Assembly (NCBI GenBank): GCA_016191955.1
Contig: JACPVC010000099.1
Location: 1 to 35,065, forward strand
Direction: 5' to 3'
DNA from: Chloroflexota bacterium
GTDB taxonomy: Bacteria > Chloroflexota > Anaerolineae > Anaerolineales > Villigracilaceae
DNA length: 35,065 bases
Shown in pieces: positions 13,731 through 21,605 of the stretch; the first letter of the stretch is position 1, and each line of letters begins with the position of its first letter. The notes beneath the pieces are model-generated. The model worked only from the letters and a program-made list of their open reading frames with translations, did no database searches and was not told the DNA's origin. A program made the translations under genes and the position numbers.

Positions 13731-14324
13731 TCATTCACTCAAGGTTTTCTTATGAATCTTTTCGAGTTCTTTAAACGCCTCATCTCGAATACCATTGAAG
13801 TTTTTTCTTTGTCTAATATCGATAATAAAGAATAAGAATGCCAGAACAAAACAAATATTGAGTGTAGTGGATGACCACTCTGTTGCTGCCGTATGCCTTA
13901 GCCAATTGGATAAGGCGATACCCAATAAGGGAAGTGAAACAATCAGTGAGGTGAATAGAGCAAATGCACCGTATTGCAGGTCGATTTCCCTATGCAAATA
14001 TTGCGAACCATATTGCTGCAACAGGAAGTTCATTTTCTGAAAATTCGGCTTCGAGTCGCCAAGGACATTGAAATTCACTTTTAGTTTTTTTAGGGCAAGA
14101 TTTATAAGATATAGAACTGGAAATTGCAATAATCTATGCATCAACATCCCCAAAACATAGGATGCAAATATTGCCAATAGGGAAACCAAACCGATATAGT
14201 CTTTTGCATCATTCATGAATTGAAGATTGTATATACCCGCTTTATTCAAAATGAAGAAAACCGCCGCAAGCAAATAAACAAACCCTGCAATAATGATTTC
14301 AACCCAAAGTGTTGGTGGCAACAT
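13731..14324 (-). CDS. Membrane protein of unknown function in the defence island
   Basis: 197 residues from the ATG at 14324, chosen because AAGGAG lies six bases upstream; a longer frame to 14432 would be encoded by a repeat. Four membrane segments are visible: about 6-24 (WVEIIIAGFVYLLAAVFFIL), 44-66, 115-140 and 153-172. Between segments two and three is a roughly 50-residue polar loop with several Lys and Gln, and the C-terminal 25 residues are highly charged (KNFNGIRDEAFKELEKIHKK). I do not recognise the family. It has its own terminator and stands alone between two toxin-antitoxin-like pairs. A membrane-acting defence effector is possible, but nothing in the sequence proves it. Confidence 0.7.
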   Translation of the reverse strand: MLPPTLWVEIIIAGFVYLLAAVFFILNKAGIYNLQFMNDAKDYIGLVSLLAIFASYVLGMLMHRLLQFPVLYLINLALKKLKVNFNVLGDSKPNFQKMNFLLQQYGSQYLHREIDLQYGAFALFTSLIVSLPLLGIALSNWLRHTAATEWSSTTLNICFVLAFLFFIIDIRQRKNFNGIRDEAFKELEKIHKKTLSE

Positions 14325-14407
14325 GTTGAGCTCCTTGTCTGCCGAAGATTTTATTGCGATTCTAAGTCTATTTTTCCAAAACCAGACAGATCCCATCTGC
14401 GCCGTTG

Positions 14408-14446
14408 CGAACCGTAACCTGTGCATGGACATGGGTCACGATTAAT
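14408..14446. repeat. Island repeat hairpin, copy B
   Basis: Shares the pattern ACCGTAACC, then TGGACATGGGTCACGAT, with 13597-13635 (copy A) and 15797-15840 (copy C). The two halves are weakly complementary. It lies about 85 bases upstream of the membrane-protein gene on the minus strand. Confidence 0.6.
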
Positions 14447-14451
14447 AAAAT

Positions 14452-14560
14452 AGACGTTATCGGAAATAACCTACAAGCACCGTCCCGAAGGTTTCTTTCG
14501 AGTAATTTGAGCGCCTGCGGGAAGCCTTCGGGACGTTTTTTCTAATTACCGATAACGTCT
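14452..14560. repeat. Nested inverted-repeat (MITE-like) element
   Basis: Outer arms AGACGTTATCGGAAAT (14452-14467) and ATTACCGATAACGTCT (14545-14560) match at 15 of 16 positions. Inner arms CGTCCCGAAGG (14481-14491) and CCTTCGGGACG (14525-14535) match perfectly and are followed by TTTTTT, so the inside can also act as a plus-strand terminator. It is non-coding. Confidence 0.8.
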
Positions 14561-14615
14561 ACTATTTGTGGACGCGTGCCCTTTAGGGTAGATATGTCAG
14601 GCTTATTTTTCGGAT

Positions 14616-14654
14616 CACAAGTGGCAGCCACCTTGTAGATGACTGTCACTTGTG
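14616..14654 (-). terminator. Hairpin downstream of the DUF5615 gene
   Basis: CACAAGTGGCAG and CTGTCACTTGTG pair over 12 bases with one G-T. On the minus strand it follows the DUF5615 stop by about 20 bases and is trailed by a weak A/T tract. It probably ends the DUF433/DUF5615 message. Confidence 0.5.
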
Positions 14655-14671
14655 AGTAGGCAAAATTGTAA

Positions 14672-15031
14672 TTACAAATATCTGACCGCATTAATCAATT
14701 CCTCAGCAGTGACGTTTTCCAAAAGCTTCGTTACCCGTCTTTTGAGTTCCCCGTGAGAAAGTTCTTTTGAAACCACAACTCCATAATGTTCTTTTCCATC
14801 TTTAGCATATTGAATTGCCATTGGAACATAGTCTCTCACATTAAACGTCACAACTGCCCTATGTTTGCCAACGGCATATTCCATAATTTGCTCATCAGGT
14901 GTGGCATCCAAGTTAACCTCATTGACATGAATCACATCAAAACCCTGCTCACGCAAGAGTTTGGCAAGATATTTCCAAATTTGTTCATCCAGAAGCAGTT
15001 TAGGAGCGTTCTTCCCCATCTCAGTATTCAT
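14672..15031 (-). CDS. DUF5615 PIN-like toxin candidate
   Basis: 119 residues. The order LLLDEQIWKYLAKLLREQG, then DVIHVNEV, DATPDEQIMEYA and AVVTFNVRDY fits the DUF5615 PIN-like family, whose acidic residues (Asp of LLDE, Asp of PDE, Asp of RDY) resemble the metal site of PIN ribonucleases. Here TFNVRDY has Asn where many members have a first Asp (TxDxDF). The gene starts within an ATGA overlap with the DUF433 gene, the usual arrangement of antitoxin then toxin. It is likely an RNase toxin, inferred from family and context; no activity is established for this branch as far as I recall. Confidence 0.82.
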   Translation of the reverse strand: MNTEMGKNAPKLLLDEQIWKYLAKLLREQGFDVIHVNEVNLDATPDEQIMEYAVGKHRAVVTFNVRDYVPMAIQYAKDGKEHYGVVVSKELSHGELKRRVTKLLENVTAEELINAVRYL

Positions 15032-15696
15032 CCGCCAGTAATTTCCTTATATTTTTTCTCGCCGAGTTTTTCCAACAACAGACGGCGGCTGGCTTCTTCC
15101 GTGTTTTCTTCGCGTTCCTTGTCAATCTCTGCCTGATGGACAAAATAATAGTGGATCGCCTCATACACTTGAGGCAAGGTAACATGCGGGACGGTCTCGT
15201 TCGCTATTACTTCGGGTGTTTCACCAACCTGTAAAAAACCGACGATATGACTTACTTTAATACGCGTCCCACGAATTACGGCGCTTGTTCCACCCGTGAA
15301 TTTGACCACTTCAATATTGGGGAAAGACCAATCCAAGCTTGATGTAGACTCTTCCGCTGCATAACTGGCAGGCTGTTCCTCAACTTTTTTATCGTCAAAG
15401 TCGGGCAACGGAGCGTTGAAGTCTGGCGTAATCTTTACTTTGCCTTTGTCAATTCCAGGGCGGCGGGTTTTCCACTCCACATTTACCAGAGTAGCAGCGT
15501 ACTTTACGCAGGCTTTTATATCCGTTTTTTTCAAGGATGGATAATGCTTTTTTATGATTTGTTCGACAGCAACGCCTTCTGCCAATAGTTCAAGAATAGA
15601 ATAAACAGGAATGCGCGTCCCTTTAACCACAGGTTTTCCCAACATAACTTTTGGATTAATTTCAATACGCGCGGGTAATTTGGATCGAGTAGCCAT
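15028..15696 (-). CDS. Double DUF433 antitoxin-like protein
   Basis: 222 residues, about three times the length of a common single DUF433 antitoxin. The first DUF433 unit spans about 10-70 (INPKVMLGKPVVKGTRIPV, then ILELLAEGV and IIKKHYPSL). A second, more divergent unit covers about 120-185 (VVKFTGGTSAVIRGTRIKV, then VGFLQVGETPEVI). A charged linker joins them. DUF433 proteins are helix-turn-helix-type antitoxins paired with DUF5615 toxins. AGGAGA precedes the ATG, and a TATAAT lies 20 bases further up. The two units could let one monomer bind a full operator or two toxin molecules. Overlap with the toxin gene is 4 bases. Confidence 0.85.
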   Translation of the reverse strand: MATRSKLPARIEINPKVMLGKPVVKGTRIPVYSILELLAEGVAVEQIIKKHYPSLKKTDIKACVKYAATLVNVEWKTRRPGIDKGKVKITPDFNAPLPDFDDKKVEEQPASYAAEESTSSLDWSFPNIEVVKFTGGTSAVIRGTRIKVSHIVGFLQVGETPEVIANETVPHVTLPQVYEAIHYYFVHQAEIDKEREENTEEASRRLLLEKLGEKKYKEITGG

Positions 15697-15715
15697 AGTG
15701 GACTCTCCTGTTCAA

Positions 15716-15721
15716 ATTATA
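15716..15721 (-). promoter_or_regulatory. -10 box of the DUF433/DUF5615 operon
   Basis: On the minus strand TATAATTTGAACAGG runs from the -10 into the ribosome binding site. It matches the leader of the HEPN/MNT operon (TATAATTTGAGCAGG) at 14 of 15 positions. No good -35 is seen at 16-18 bases. Confidence 0.5.
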
Positions 15722-15796
15722 CCCCTCTCAAAACTAATTTTTCTTATCGTCAAGAACCGCCTATATTATGCGGACCACATACGCAACATCATTCTC

Positions 15797-15840
15797 CACC
15801 TGACCATAACCTCAATGTGGAAATGGGTTACGATCAATCG
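15797..15840. repeat. Island repeat hairpin, copy C
   Basis: CCTGACCATAACC, then GTGGAAATGGGTTACGATCA, resembles copies A (13597-13635) and B (14408-14446). It lies roughly 100 bases upstream of the DUF433 gene on the minus strand and is the most degraded of the three. Confidence 0.55.
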
Positions 15841-15926
15841 GCTAACTGCGGAGATAGATCAGGTTTCCTCACTCTCCCCGCCATCCCTGCCGCGCACATT
15901 ATTACATCCAACACGTCTCGCAAGTC

Positions 15927-16982
15927 TTAATTTCCTACAAGGATTTCGACATAAAACTTCTTTCCCTGTATTGTCTGTTCTCCATTTAAAGTTAGGAAGT
16001 TTTCTAAATCCCGCGTCTTGTTTTGCGGATCATAAATGTACATAAACAAGTGCTTCAATTCAGCATACCTATAATAGGATTGAATATCAATCTTAAGCTG
16101 TTCAACAAATTCTTTTTCATCCCTATCCGAATCTTTAATCATTTTTACTTCGACCATTATTCCTTCTTCTTTGACAAGAAGGTCAATCTTGTTGAACTTT
16201 GGTCCAACCTGAGGTGTCGGTTCTTCATCAATCATTTTTGGAAATATTGGCTTAAGCATTACATAAAGTAAGTCTTGAACATCATACTCGTCTTTAATAG
16301 AGAACGATTCGTGACCTTTTCTACGATTCTGTGTAATCTTTTTTACGGAATTTCCAAAGTTAGACAGCACTTGTTTAACTAAATCAATGGCTGTTAGATT
16401 GTTGTAGGCGATAAGCAATTCTTGAGAAATGAACTTTGCTCTTAATTCTTCAAGAATTAACAGGTCGATAATGTCTAAATTCTGCAGCGCCAAATTGCTT
16501 ACAGCGGTTTGAATATCTAATTCTGTGTTCAACTCAAACAAGAAATTAAAAATAGTATAGTAAATATCTTCTGTGTCCGGCGTAAACTCAAGATGTTTCA
16601 CAAAAACTTTTTTATATTCGGGAAAAACTCTTGCAATTAGGTATTTGTAATTAATTGATGAGCTAATAAATTTCTCGCTCAGTTTCTTGCTTACTTCTGT
16701 AGGAGCAGCGAGAGATATTCCTAACAACTTGAATATATTTGATGTGTAGTCAATTTGTTTTATTGGTTTTCTTCCTATTATTAGCTCGACTTCACCTACA
16801 TCAGGCTTGATACTCAAATAACCTTTTATTGCAAGGCTTTCTTCGTCGCCAGTATTTTCAAATATGTTTTTGGGTAAAGAGCTTTTGTCAGTTAAGTAGA
16901 AATAACAAATGACATGCAAAGACTCGTCGTCTTCAAGAATTTGCTTCTTGAGATTTTTTATAACTTCATCTAGATAAACCAT
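15927..16982 (-). CDS. PD-(D/E)XK nuclease partner of the Argonaute
   Basis: 351 residues. The C-terminal 110 residues carry a restriction-endonuclease core: an acidic helix (DEYDVQDLLYVMLKPIF), then KFNKIDLLVKEEGIMVEVKM, with the Asp of KID (about 267) and the Glu-x-Lys of EVK (about 277-279) as catalytic residues, then a helix with QLKIDIQSYYRY. The N-terminal 230 residues are helical and I do not recognise them. The start codon lies 13 bases inside the Argonaute gene, so the pair is one unit. From memory, catalytically dead long-B Argonautes are often encoded with such a nuclease (BPAN), which degrades DNA once the Argonaute finds its target. The gene is visibly AT-rich compared with its surroundings. 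Its start was chosen from the overlap. Confidence 0.82.
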   Translation of the reverse strand: MVYLDEVIKNLKKQILEDDESLHVICYFYLTDKSSLPKNIFENTGDEESLAIKGYLSIKPDVGEVELIIGRKPIKQIDYTSNIFKLLGISLAAPTEVSKKLSEKFISSSINYKYLIARVFPEYKKVFVKHLEFTPDTEDIYYTIFNFLFELNTELDIQTAVSNLALQNLDIIDLLILEELRAKFISQELLIAYNNLTAIDLVKQVLSNFGNSVKKITQNRRKGHESFSIKDEYDVQDLLYVMLKPIFPKMIDEEPTPQVGPKFNKIDLLVKEEGIMVEVKMIKDSDRDEKEFVEQLKIDIQSYYRYAELKHLFMYIYDPQNKTRDLENFLTLNGEQTIQGKKFYVEILVGN

Positions 16983-18955
16983 AGCTTCTCTGAAATCGCT
17001 TTCAATCTATCATAATCCCATCCATCTACATACTTCAACTTTTCAGTCAGGGCTGCCATCAGAGATGGATAAGTGATAGTTACCGTCCTTTTAGCTGGGA
17101 GATAGCTTCGGTGGGACAAACTCGAAAACCAATATACTTGTTTTGACAAATAATACAAATCCGTAAAAGTAGAACGTCGATCTAACTGTACATATAAGGG
17201 CAATGAGTTTTCAGGGACAAAGTGTATTAAAGCTGAATTGCTATCTAGCCGAATAAAAGTCCCCCGATTGACTTTTAGATTGCCATCGTTATTGAAAACC
17301 CTAAAATTGTGACCGTATCCAAGATGCAATAAAGCGTATTTAAAACTCAGGTGGTCGAATTTTTTTATAACACTATTTATTGCGGGGATTTCATACTTAT
17401 TACTTGCCCCTTTGTACAAATGGAAAATCAAGCGAAACTCAGATTGCTTATTGATCTGATTGTCAATAATTGTGTTTAGGGTTTGCCCCAAATACTTTTC
17501 TAAGTTTTCAGCATAATTATCAAAGTTTGAAAGAGGAGCACAATCACCAACTAAGTATTTGCCATCCGAGTTAAATACTTGGGCTATTCCCAAAATATGT
17601 TTTCCGTTTTCGTCAGTTGATGACCCAACTCCAACAATTAATTCTTCTCGCCTCTTATCTTCTTTCTCAATTGTCCAGGCAGTGCCTCCTAATTTTGCAT
17701 AAATATTCAAGGAAATATTATTGAGAATATATTGGTTTGGGTTTTTGATATTCTTAATTTGAATATCTTGCGTGGGTATCCCGTTACCAAGAAATTTTGC
17801 TTTGCAAATGAAATAAGGTGACGCATGAGGAGGAATCTTTTTGTGTTCCTCAACAACAACTATCATAACAACCTGACTATTAAGTAGTTCTTGGTTGTAT
17901 AACTCGTTTTGATAGGATGCCAAACTTACATCATCAACATAGTGAAAATTAAAGTCGAGTTTTCTCAAATGCAATTCATTCTTCAATATTCGCTCGAGTT
18001 TGCTAATGAAGCTTTCTGTTATCCCTTCAAACTGTTTTGGGCATAGAACACCGATTTTCACAGATTTATTTTCAAACAAATCATAGGTAAATGGCTTATA
18101 CTGCTTTACTTGTTCGTTATATGAAGCTCGGTTTTGTTCATTTGTTTTAGAGCCGAAATAGTATCTTTTTGGATTCTGCAAAATCTCAATATTGATTCCA
18201 GAAAAAGGTAAATATTTTTTCGAGATTGATTTAATTTTATTCTCATCAGGCAAGTAGAAACTTGTTTTTTGTATCCAATCGAAGAACTTGGAAACCACAG
18301 AAAACTTCTGTTCGTTTGAATCCAACTTTTTTATTTCCTCAACATATTCTTCAGTTCGACCTAGGGCAAGAAGATATTGTTTTAGAGCAACTTTATTGGC
18401 ATAGATGATGTTATCTTTTCCACCAAGGGTAGAAGTGTCAATGCCATGCTTTTGAAAATCCGCTCTATCCCATGTAAATTTATTTTCAATTTCGGACGAC
18501 AATACTATTCCAAATGAAGCTTTCCCATCTGAAAATCTGTAATAGGTATTTAAACAAATCTGACGATTAACTTCCAGCCCATCAAAACTTGAATCCAGAA
18601 GGTCTTTTTTGGAAATAATCTTCCAAACCTGGCTATACGAGTCTTTATAAACGCGATAATTTTCTAAACTCCTCAATCGATAAACAATGGCACGCTCAAG
18701 AATATTGATAAAAACCCTTGGATTTTTATCGGCAGATATTGATATCGCCTGACCGCCAAGGTCATCCTGTGCAGACTTTTCTAGCTCCCAGTAGAATAAT
18801 TTTTCTCTATCCCGAGAGAAATCAAAGTTTGTGTGACTTGCCCTGAGACTCTTAAATTCTTCCCTAGTTGGATATTTTTCGTAAGGAAGGAATTTTATGT
18901 TATAGGTGTATTTCTCAAATTGACATTCGAAATAATTGACGAATAGCCCGCTCAT
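16970..18955 (-). CDS. Prokaryotic Argonaute, long type, catalytically inactive PIWI
   Basis: 661 residues. The MID region (about 300-420) has the guide-5'-end pocket pattern PYFICKAKFLGNGIPTQDI, and the MID-PIWI junction reads NNISLNIYAKLGGTAWTI, a hallmark of prokaryotic Argonautes. PIWI follows (about 430-661) with ELIVGVGSS, FKYALLHLGYG, LYVQLDRRSTFTDLYYLSKQ and a C-terminal YPSLMAALTEKLKYVDGW. The first catalytic Asp is replaced by Gly (VGVGSS) and the later one by Lys (HLYKGAS), so it cannot slice. This fits the inactive long-B group, which binds a guide and triggers an associated effector. The N-terminal 300 residues (N, L1, PAZ) are divergent. The nuclease gene overlaps its end. Low GC suggests transfer. 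A minus-strand TATACT (rc of 18990-18995) may be the -10. Confidence 0.88.
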   Translation of the reverse strand: MSGLFVNYFECQFEKYTYNIKFLPYEKYPTREEFKSLRASHTNFDFSRDREKLFYWELEKSAQDDLGGQAISISADKNPRVFINILERAIVYRLRSLENYRVYKDSYSQVWKIISKKDLLDSSFDGLEVNRQICLNTYYRFSDGKASFGIVLSSEIENKFTWDRADFQKHGIDTSTLGGKDNIIYANKVALKQYLLALGRTEEYVEEIKKLDSNEQKFSVVSKFFDWIQKTSFYLPDENKIKSISKKYLPFSGINIEILQNPKRYYFGSKTNEQNRASYNEQVKQYKPFTYDLFENKSVKIGVLCPKQFEGITESFISKLERILKNELHLRKLDFNFHYVDDVSLASYQNELYNQELLNSQVVMIVVVEEHKKIPPHASPYFICKAKFLGNGIPTQDIQIKNIKNPNQYILNNISLNIYAKLGGTAWTIEKEDKRREELIVGVGSSTDENGKHILGIAQVFNSDGKYLVGDCAPLSNFDNYAENLEKYLGQTLNTIIDNQINKQSEFRLIFHLYKGASNKYEIPAINSVIKKFDHLSFKYALLHLGYGHNFRVFNNDGNLKVNRGTFIRLDSNSALIHFVPENSLPLYVQLDRRSTFTDLYYLSKQVYWFSSLSHRSYLPAKRTVTITYPSLMAALTEKLKYVDGWDYDRLKAISEKLWFI

Positions 18956-19019
18956 ATTATGTCCTCAATTGAAAAACGACGATGGCGGGAGTATAGCATA
19001 TTTGAGATTATTTATTATT

Positions 19020-19283
19020 CTAAAACCCCTGCGCCACATACTCGCCCCATACCCCCCTCAGCGTATTGCAAATCTCACCAAGCGTCACATCGTTCTCCAC
19101 ACATTCAATAAAGAGCGGCATCAAATTCTCGGTGCCTTTCGCGGCTGTGACCAACCTGCCTCGTAACTCGGTCACTCGTTTCTCGTCCCTCGCAACTTCC
19201 TCAACTCCTCGCACTGACCGATCACAGGTAACTGTCACCTCGAGACGTTCTATCATGTATAGAAAATCAAGAAAAATAATCAT
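19020..19283 (-). pseudogene. Truncated duplicate of the methylmalonyl-CoA mutase 3' end
   Basis: The last 31 codons ([12 protein letters not shown], then [19 protein letters not shown], then the final VWGEYVAQGF) are nearly identical to the end of the intact mutase gene at 19389. Another 50 codons upstream remain alignable but have diverged (IERLEVTVTC versus [10 protein letters not shown]). Everything further 5' is missing; the first ten or so codons of the open frame are unrelated. A functional protein of 87 residues is unlikely. It is either the remnant of a second mutase gene or a tandem duplication of the gene end, and it lies exactly at the border of the AT-rich defence island. Confidence 0.8.
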
Positions 19284-19388
19284 GATAAGGCGATCATGGA
19301 TAAAAAACGCGCTTTTCTATGGGTGCGGCGGGTAACTGTGCGTCTCCGTAGACAGAAAAACCATTAAAAAGATTATAGCCGATGAATT

Positions 19389-21083
19389 CTAAAACCCCTC
19401 CGCCACGTACTCGCCCCAAACACCCCTTAGCGTATTGCATATCTCCCCAAGGGTCACATCATTCTCCACACATTCAATAAAGAGCGGCATCAAGTTCTCG
19501 GTGCCTTTGGCGGCTTCAACCAATTTACCAAGGTACCGCTTTACCGTTTCCCCATCCCTCGCTTCTCGTAACTTCCGCAACTCCTCCCGCTGCCCCAGCT
19601 CAATAGACGTATCCACTTTCAGGCGTTCGAGGGTGATTTCCTCGTCCACTGCAAATTGATTGACTCCCACAATGACCTGCTCGCCGCGTTCGATGGCTTG
19701 CTGTGCAGCATACGCGGCGTTTTGAATTTCGTTCTGCATGAATCCACGCTCGATGGAGGGGAGTGCTCCGCCCATTTCGTCGATCTTGGCGATGTAGTCG
19801 AGCGCGCCTTTTTCGATCTCGTCGGTGAGATGCTCAATGAGATACGAACCCGCCAGCGGATCGACCGAGTCTGCTACGCCGGATTCATATGCGATGACTT
19901 GTTGAGTCCGCAGAGCCACGCGCACCGACTTTTCGGTGGGGAGCCAGAGGGCTTCGTCCATGGAATTCGTGTGCAGGCTTTGAGTCCCGCCGAGGACGGC
20001 GGAAAGAGCCTGCAACGTAACACGCACCACGTTGTTCTCTGGTTGTTGAGCAGTGAGAGTCGAGCCAGCCGTTTGCGTATGAAAGCGAAGTTGCCAACTC
20101 GATGGCTTCTGTGCCTTGAATCGTTCGCGCATGATCCTTGCCCACATGCGGCGCGCCGCGCGGAATTTGGCAACTTCTTCGAGCAGGTTGTTGTGCGCGT
20201 TGAAGAAGAATGAAAGCTGACCCGCGAAATCATCGATATTCAAGCCAGCCGCAAGGGCTGCCTCTACGTAGGCGATGCCATTCGCGAGCGTGAACGCCAC
20301 TTCCTGTACGGCGGTCGAACCGGCTTCGCGGATGTGATAGCCCGAGATCGAGATCGTGTTCCAATACGGCACTTCTTTCGAACAGAACTGGAAGATGTCG
20401 GTGATGAGTCGCATCGACGGCGCAGGCGGGAAGATATACGTCCCACGCGCCACATATTCCTTCAAAATGTCGTTCTGAATCGTACCGCGCAACTGACGCA
20501 TGTCCGCGCCCTGGCGTTTGGCGACGGCGATATACATGGCGAGCAAAACACCCGCAGGCGCGTTGATGGTCATAGATGTGGAAACTTTATCGAGGGGAAT
20601 CTGGTCGAACAATTGCTCCATGTCTTTGATGGAGGAGATGGACACGCCCACTTTGCCGACCTCTCCTTGCGCAATGGGATCGTCCGCGTCGTACCCGATT
20701 TGAGTGGGGAGGTCGAATGCGACCGAGAGCCCCGTCTGACCTTGTTTCAATAAATAACGATACCGTTTGTTCGATTCTTCCGCCGTGGAAAAGCCCGCAT
20801 ACTGGCGCATCGTCCAAAAGCGCGAACGATACATCGTCGGCTGAACTCCGCGGGTGAAGGGGAATTCTCCCGGGTAGCCTAATTTCTCTATATAAGACTC
20901 ATCCGCGCTGAGCGGAGGGACAGTGCTCTCCTGTCCCGTAGTCGAAGCGCTGGGCGGGGTAGCGAGGCGCGGCACTTCGATCCCCGAACTGGTCTCGAAG
21001 CGTTCCTTCCGCTCCTTGAATTTATCCAAAGACTTCTTGAGGGTGGTTTCTTTCCATTGGTTGAAGCGATCGATGAGGGTCAT
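19389..21083 (-). CDS. Methylmalonyl-CoA mutase, large (catalytic) subunit
   Basis: 564 residues from the ATG at 21083, with AAGGAT upstream; an in-frame start at 21110 is less likely. It is the TIM-barrel substrate domain of acyl-CoA mutases: [29 protein letters not shown], then [19 protein letters not shown] and [13 protein letters not shown]. The cobalamin-binding domain (DxHxxG) is absent and must be encoded by another gene outside the window. The Tyr of TMY (about 85) and Arg of PSMR match the methylmalonyl-CoA-specific residues Tyr89 and Arg207 of the Propionibacterium enzyme, whereas isobutyryl-CoA mutases have Phe and Gln. It interconverts methylmalonyl-CoA and succinyl-CoA in propionate metabolism. 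Other acyl-CoA mutase activities cannot be excluded. Confidence 0.9.
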   Translation of the reverse strand: MTLIDRFNQWKETTLKKSLDKFKERKERFETSSGIEVPRLATPPSASTTGQESTVPPLSADESYIEKLGYPGEFPFTRGVQPTMYRSRFWTMRQYAGFSTAEESNKRYRYLLKQGQTGLSVAFDLPTQIGYDADDPIAQGEVGKVGVSISSIKDMEQLFDQIPLDKVSTSMTINAPAGVLLAMYIAVAKRQGADMRQLRGTIQNDILKEYVARGTYIFPPAPSMRLITDIFQFCSKEVPYWNTISISGYHIREAGSTAVQEVAFTLANGIAYVEAALAAGLNIDDFAGQLSFFFNAHNNLLEEVAKFRAARRMWARIMRERFKAQKPSSWQLRFHTQTAGSTLTAQQPENNVVRVTLQALSAVLGGTQSLHTNSMDEALWLPTEKSVRVALRTQQVIAYESGVADSVDPLAGSYLIEHLTDEIEKGALDYIAKIDEMGGALPSIERGFMQNEIQNAAYAAQQAIERGEQVIVGVNQFAVDEEITLERLKVDTSIELGQREELRKLREARDGETVKRYLGKLVEAAKGTENLMPLFIECVENDVTLGEICNTLRGVWGEYVAEGF

Positions 21084-21175
21084 GTTAATATCCTTTTGGA
21101 ACCGCAACACATGCGAAGGTTGTGAAGAAAACTCTGGCGCTCTGCGCGGTTATTTTTCACTTGTAGAATATCCAT

Positions 21176-21206
21176 ATTATATATGCGGGCGATTAAACCT
21201 ATTCAA
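21176..21206 (-). promoter_or_regulatory. Promoter of the mutase gene
   Basis: On the minus strand TTGAAT (rc of 21201-21206) is followed by TATATA 17 bases later or TATAAT 19 bases later (rc of 21176-21181). Transcription would start near 21170, leaving a leader of about 85 bases. Confidence 0.55.
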
Positions 21207-21605
21207 GTATAAGGGTTTGGTTGGGTTTAGGGAGCGGTACAAATATAGGTTCCTGGCGGATGAATGTCACGCGTATGACGAAAATAAGTGGATTTACATT
21301 TTTGTTAATGCGAAAGTATCTCATCCCTTTCATGTAGACAGTAAAATGTCAGTGTGCAAGCGTATCGGATTCGCACCTTGGCATTGACGTAGTGCATCGC
21401 ATCGATAAGGTAAACGAAGAAGTTTGAGAAGAATTATCGGGGGAGGGGCAGACTGTTTCAAATCCATCGTTGGTATCGATTTGACGAACTTAGTTTTAGC
21501 GCCGCAAGCCTGGTCTTTCAAGATTTGCTTCGAAAATTAATTTAAAAGCCAACAAGTTGGATCTATCGATCCATCCTTTTTGGAATTCAAGAGAGGAACT
21601 CATTG
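21207..21605. other. Intergenic region without recognised features
   Basis: About 400 bases between the divergent mutase and sulfotransferase genes beyond the mutase promoter. Base composition is mixed and more AT-rich than the neighbouring genes. I saw no convincing ORF, hairpin or repeat. A promoter for the sulfotransferase gene must lie here, but no clear -35/-10 pair was found. Confidence 0.5.

Larger units (their letters stand above)
14325..14671. other. Intergenic region with three stacked inverted repeats
   Basis: About 350 bases without a gene. It holds the repeat hairpin at 14408-14446, the nested inverted-repeat element at 14452-14560 and the hairpin at 14616-14654, leaving little unique sequence. 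Confidence 0.7.

Noticed and set aside
14325..14432. Longer start for the island membrane protein
   Set aside because: The extra 36 residues are encoded by a repeat (copy B), and AAGGAG directly precedes the ATG at 14324.
12700..19020. Phage- or ICE-type integration of the island with attachment repeats
   Set aside because: No integrase, no tRNA and no matching direct repeat was found at the far (12.7 kb) end; the mutase fragment marks only one side.
19656..20213. 185-residue open frame inside the mutase gene on the other strand
   Set aside because: Antisense shadow of a highly conserved enzyme; no independent support.
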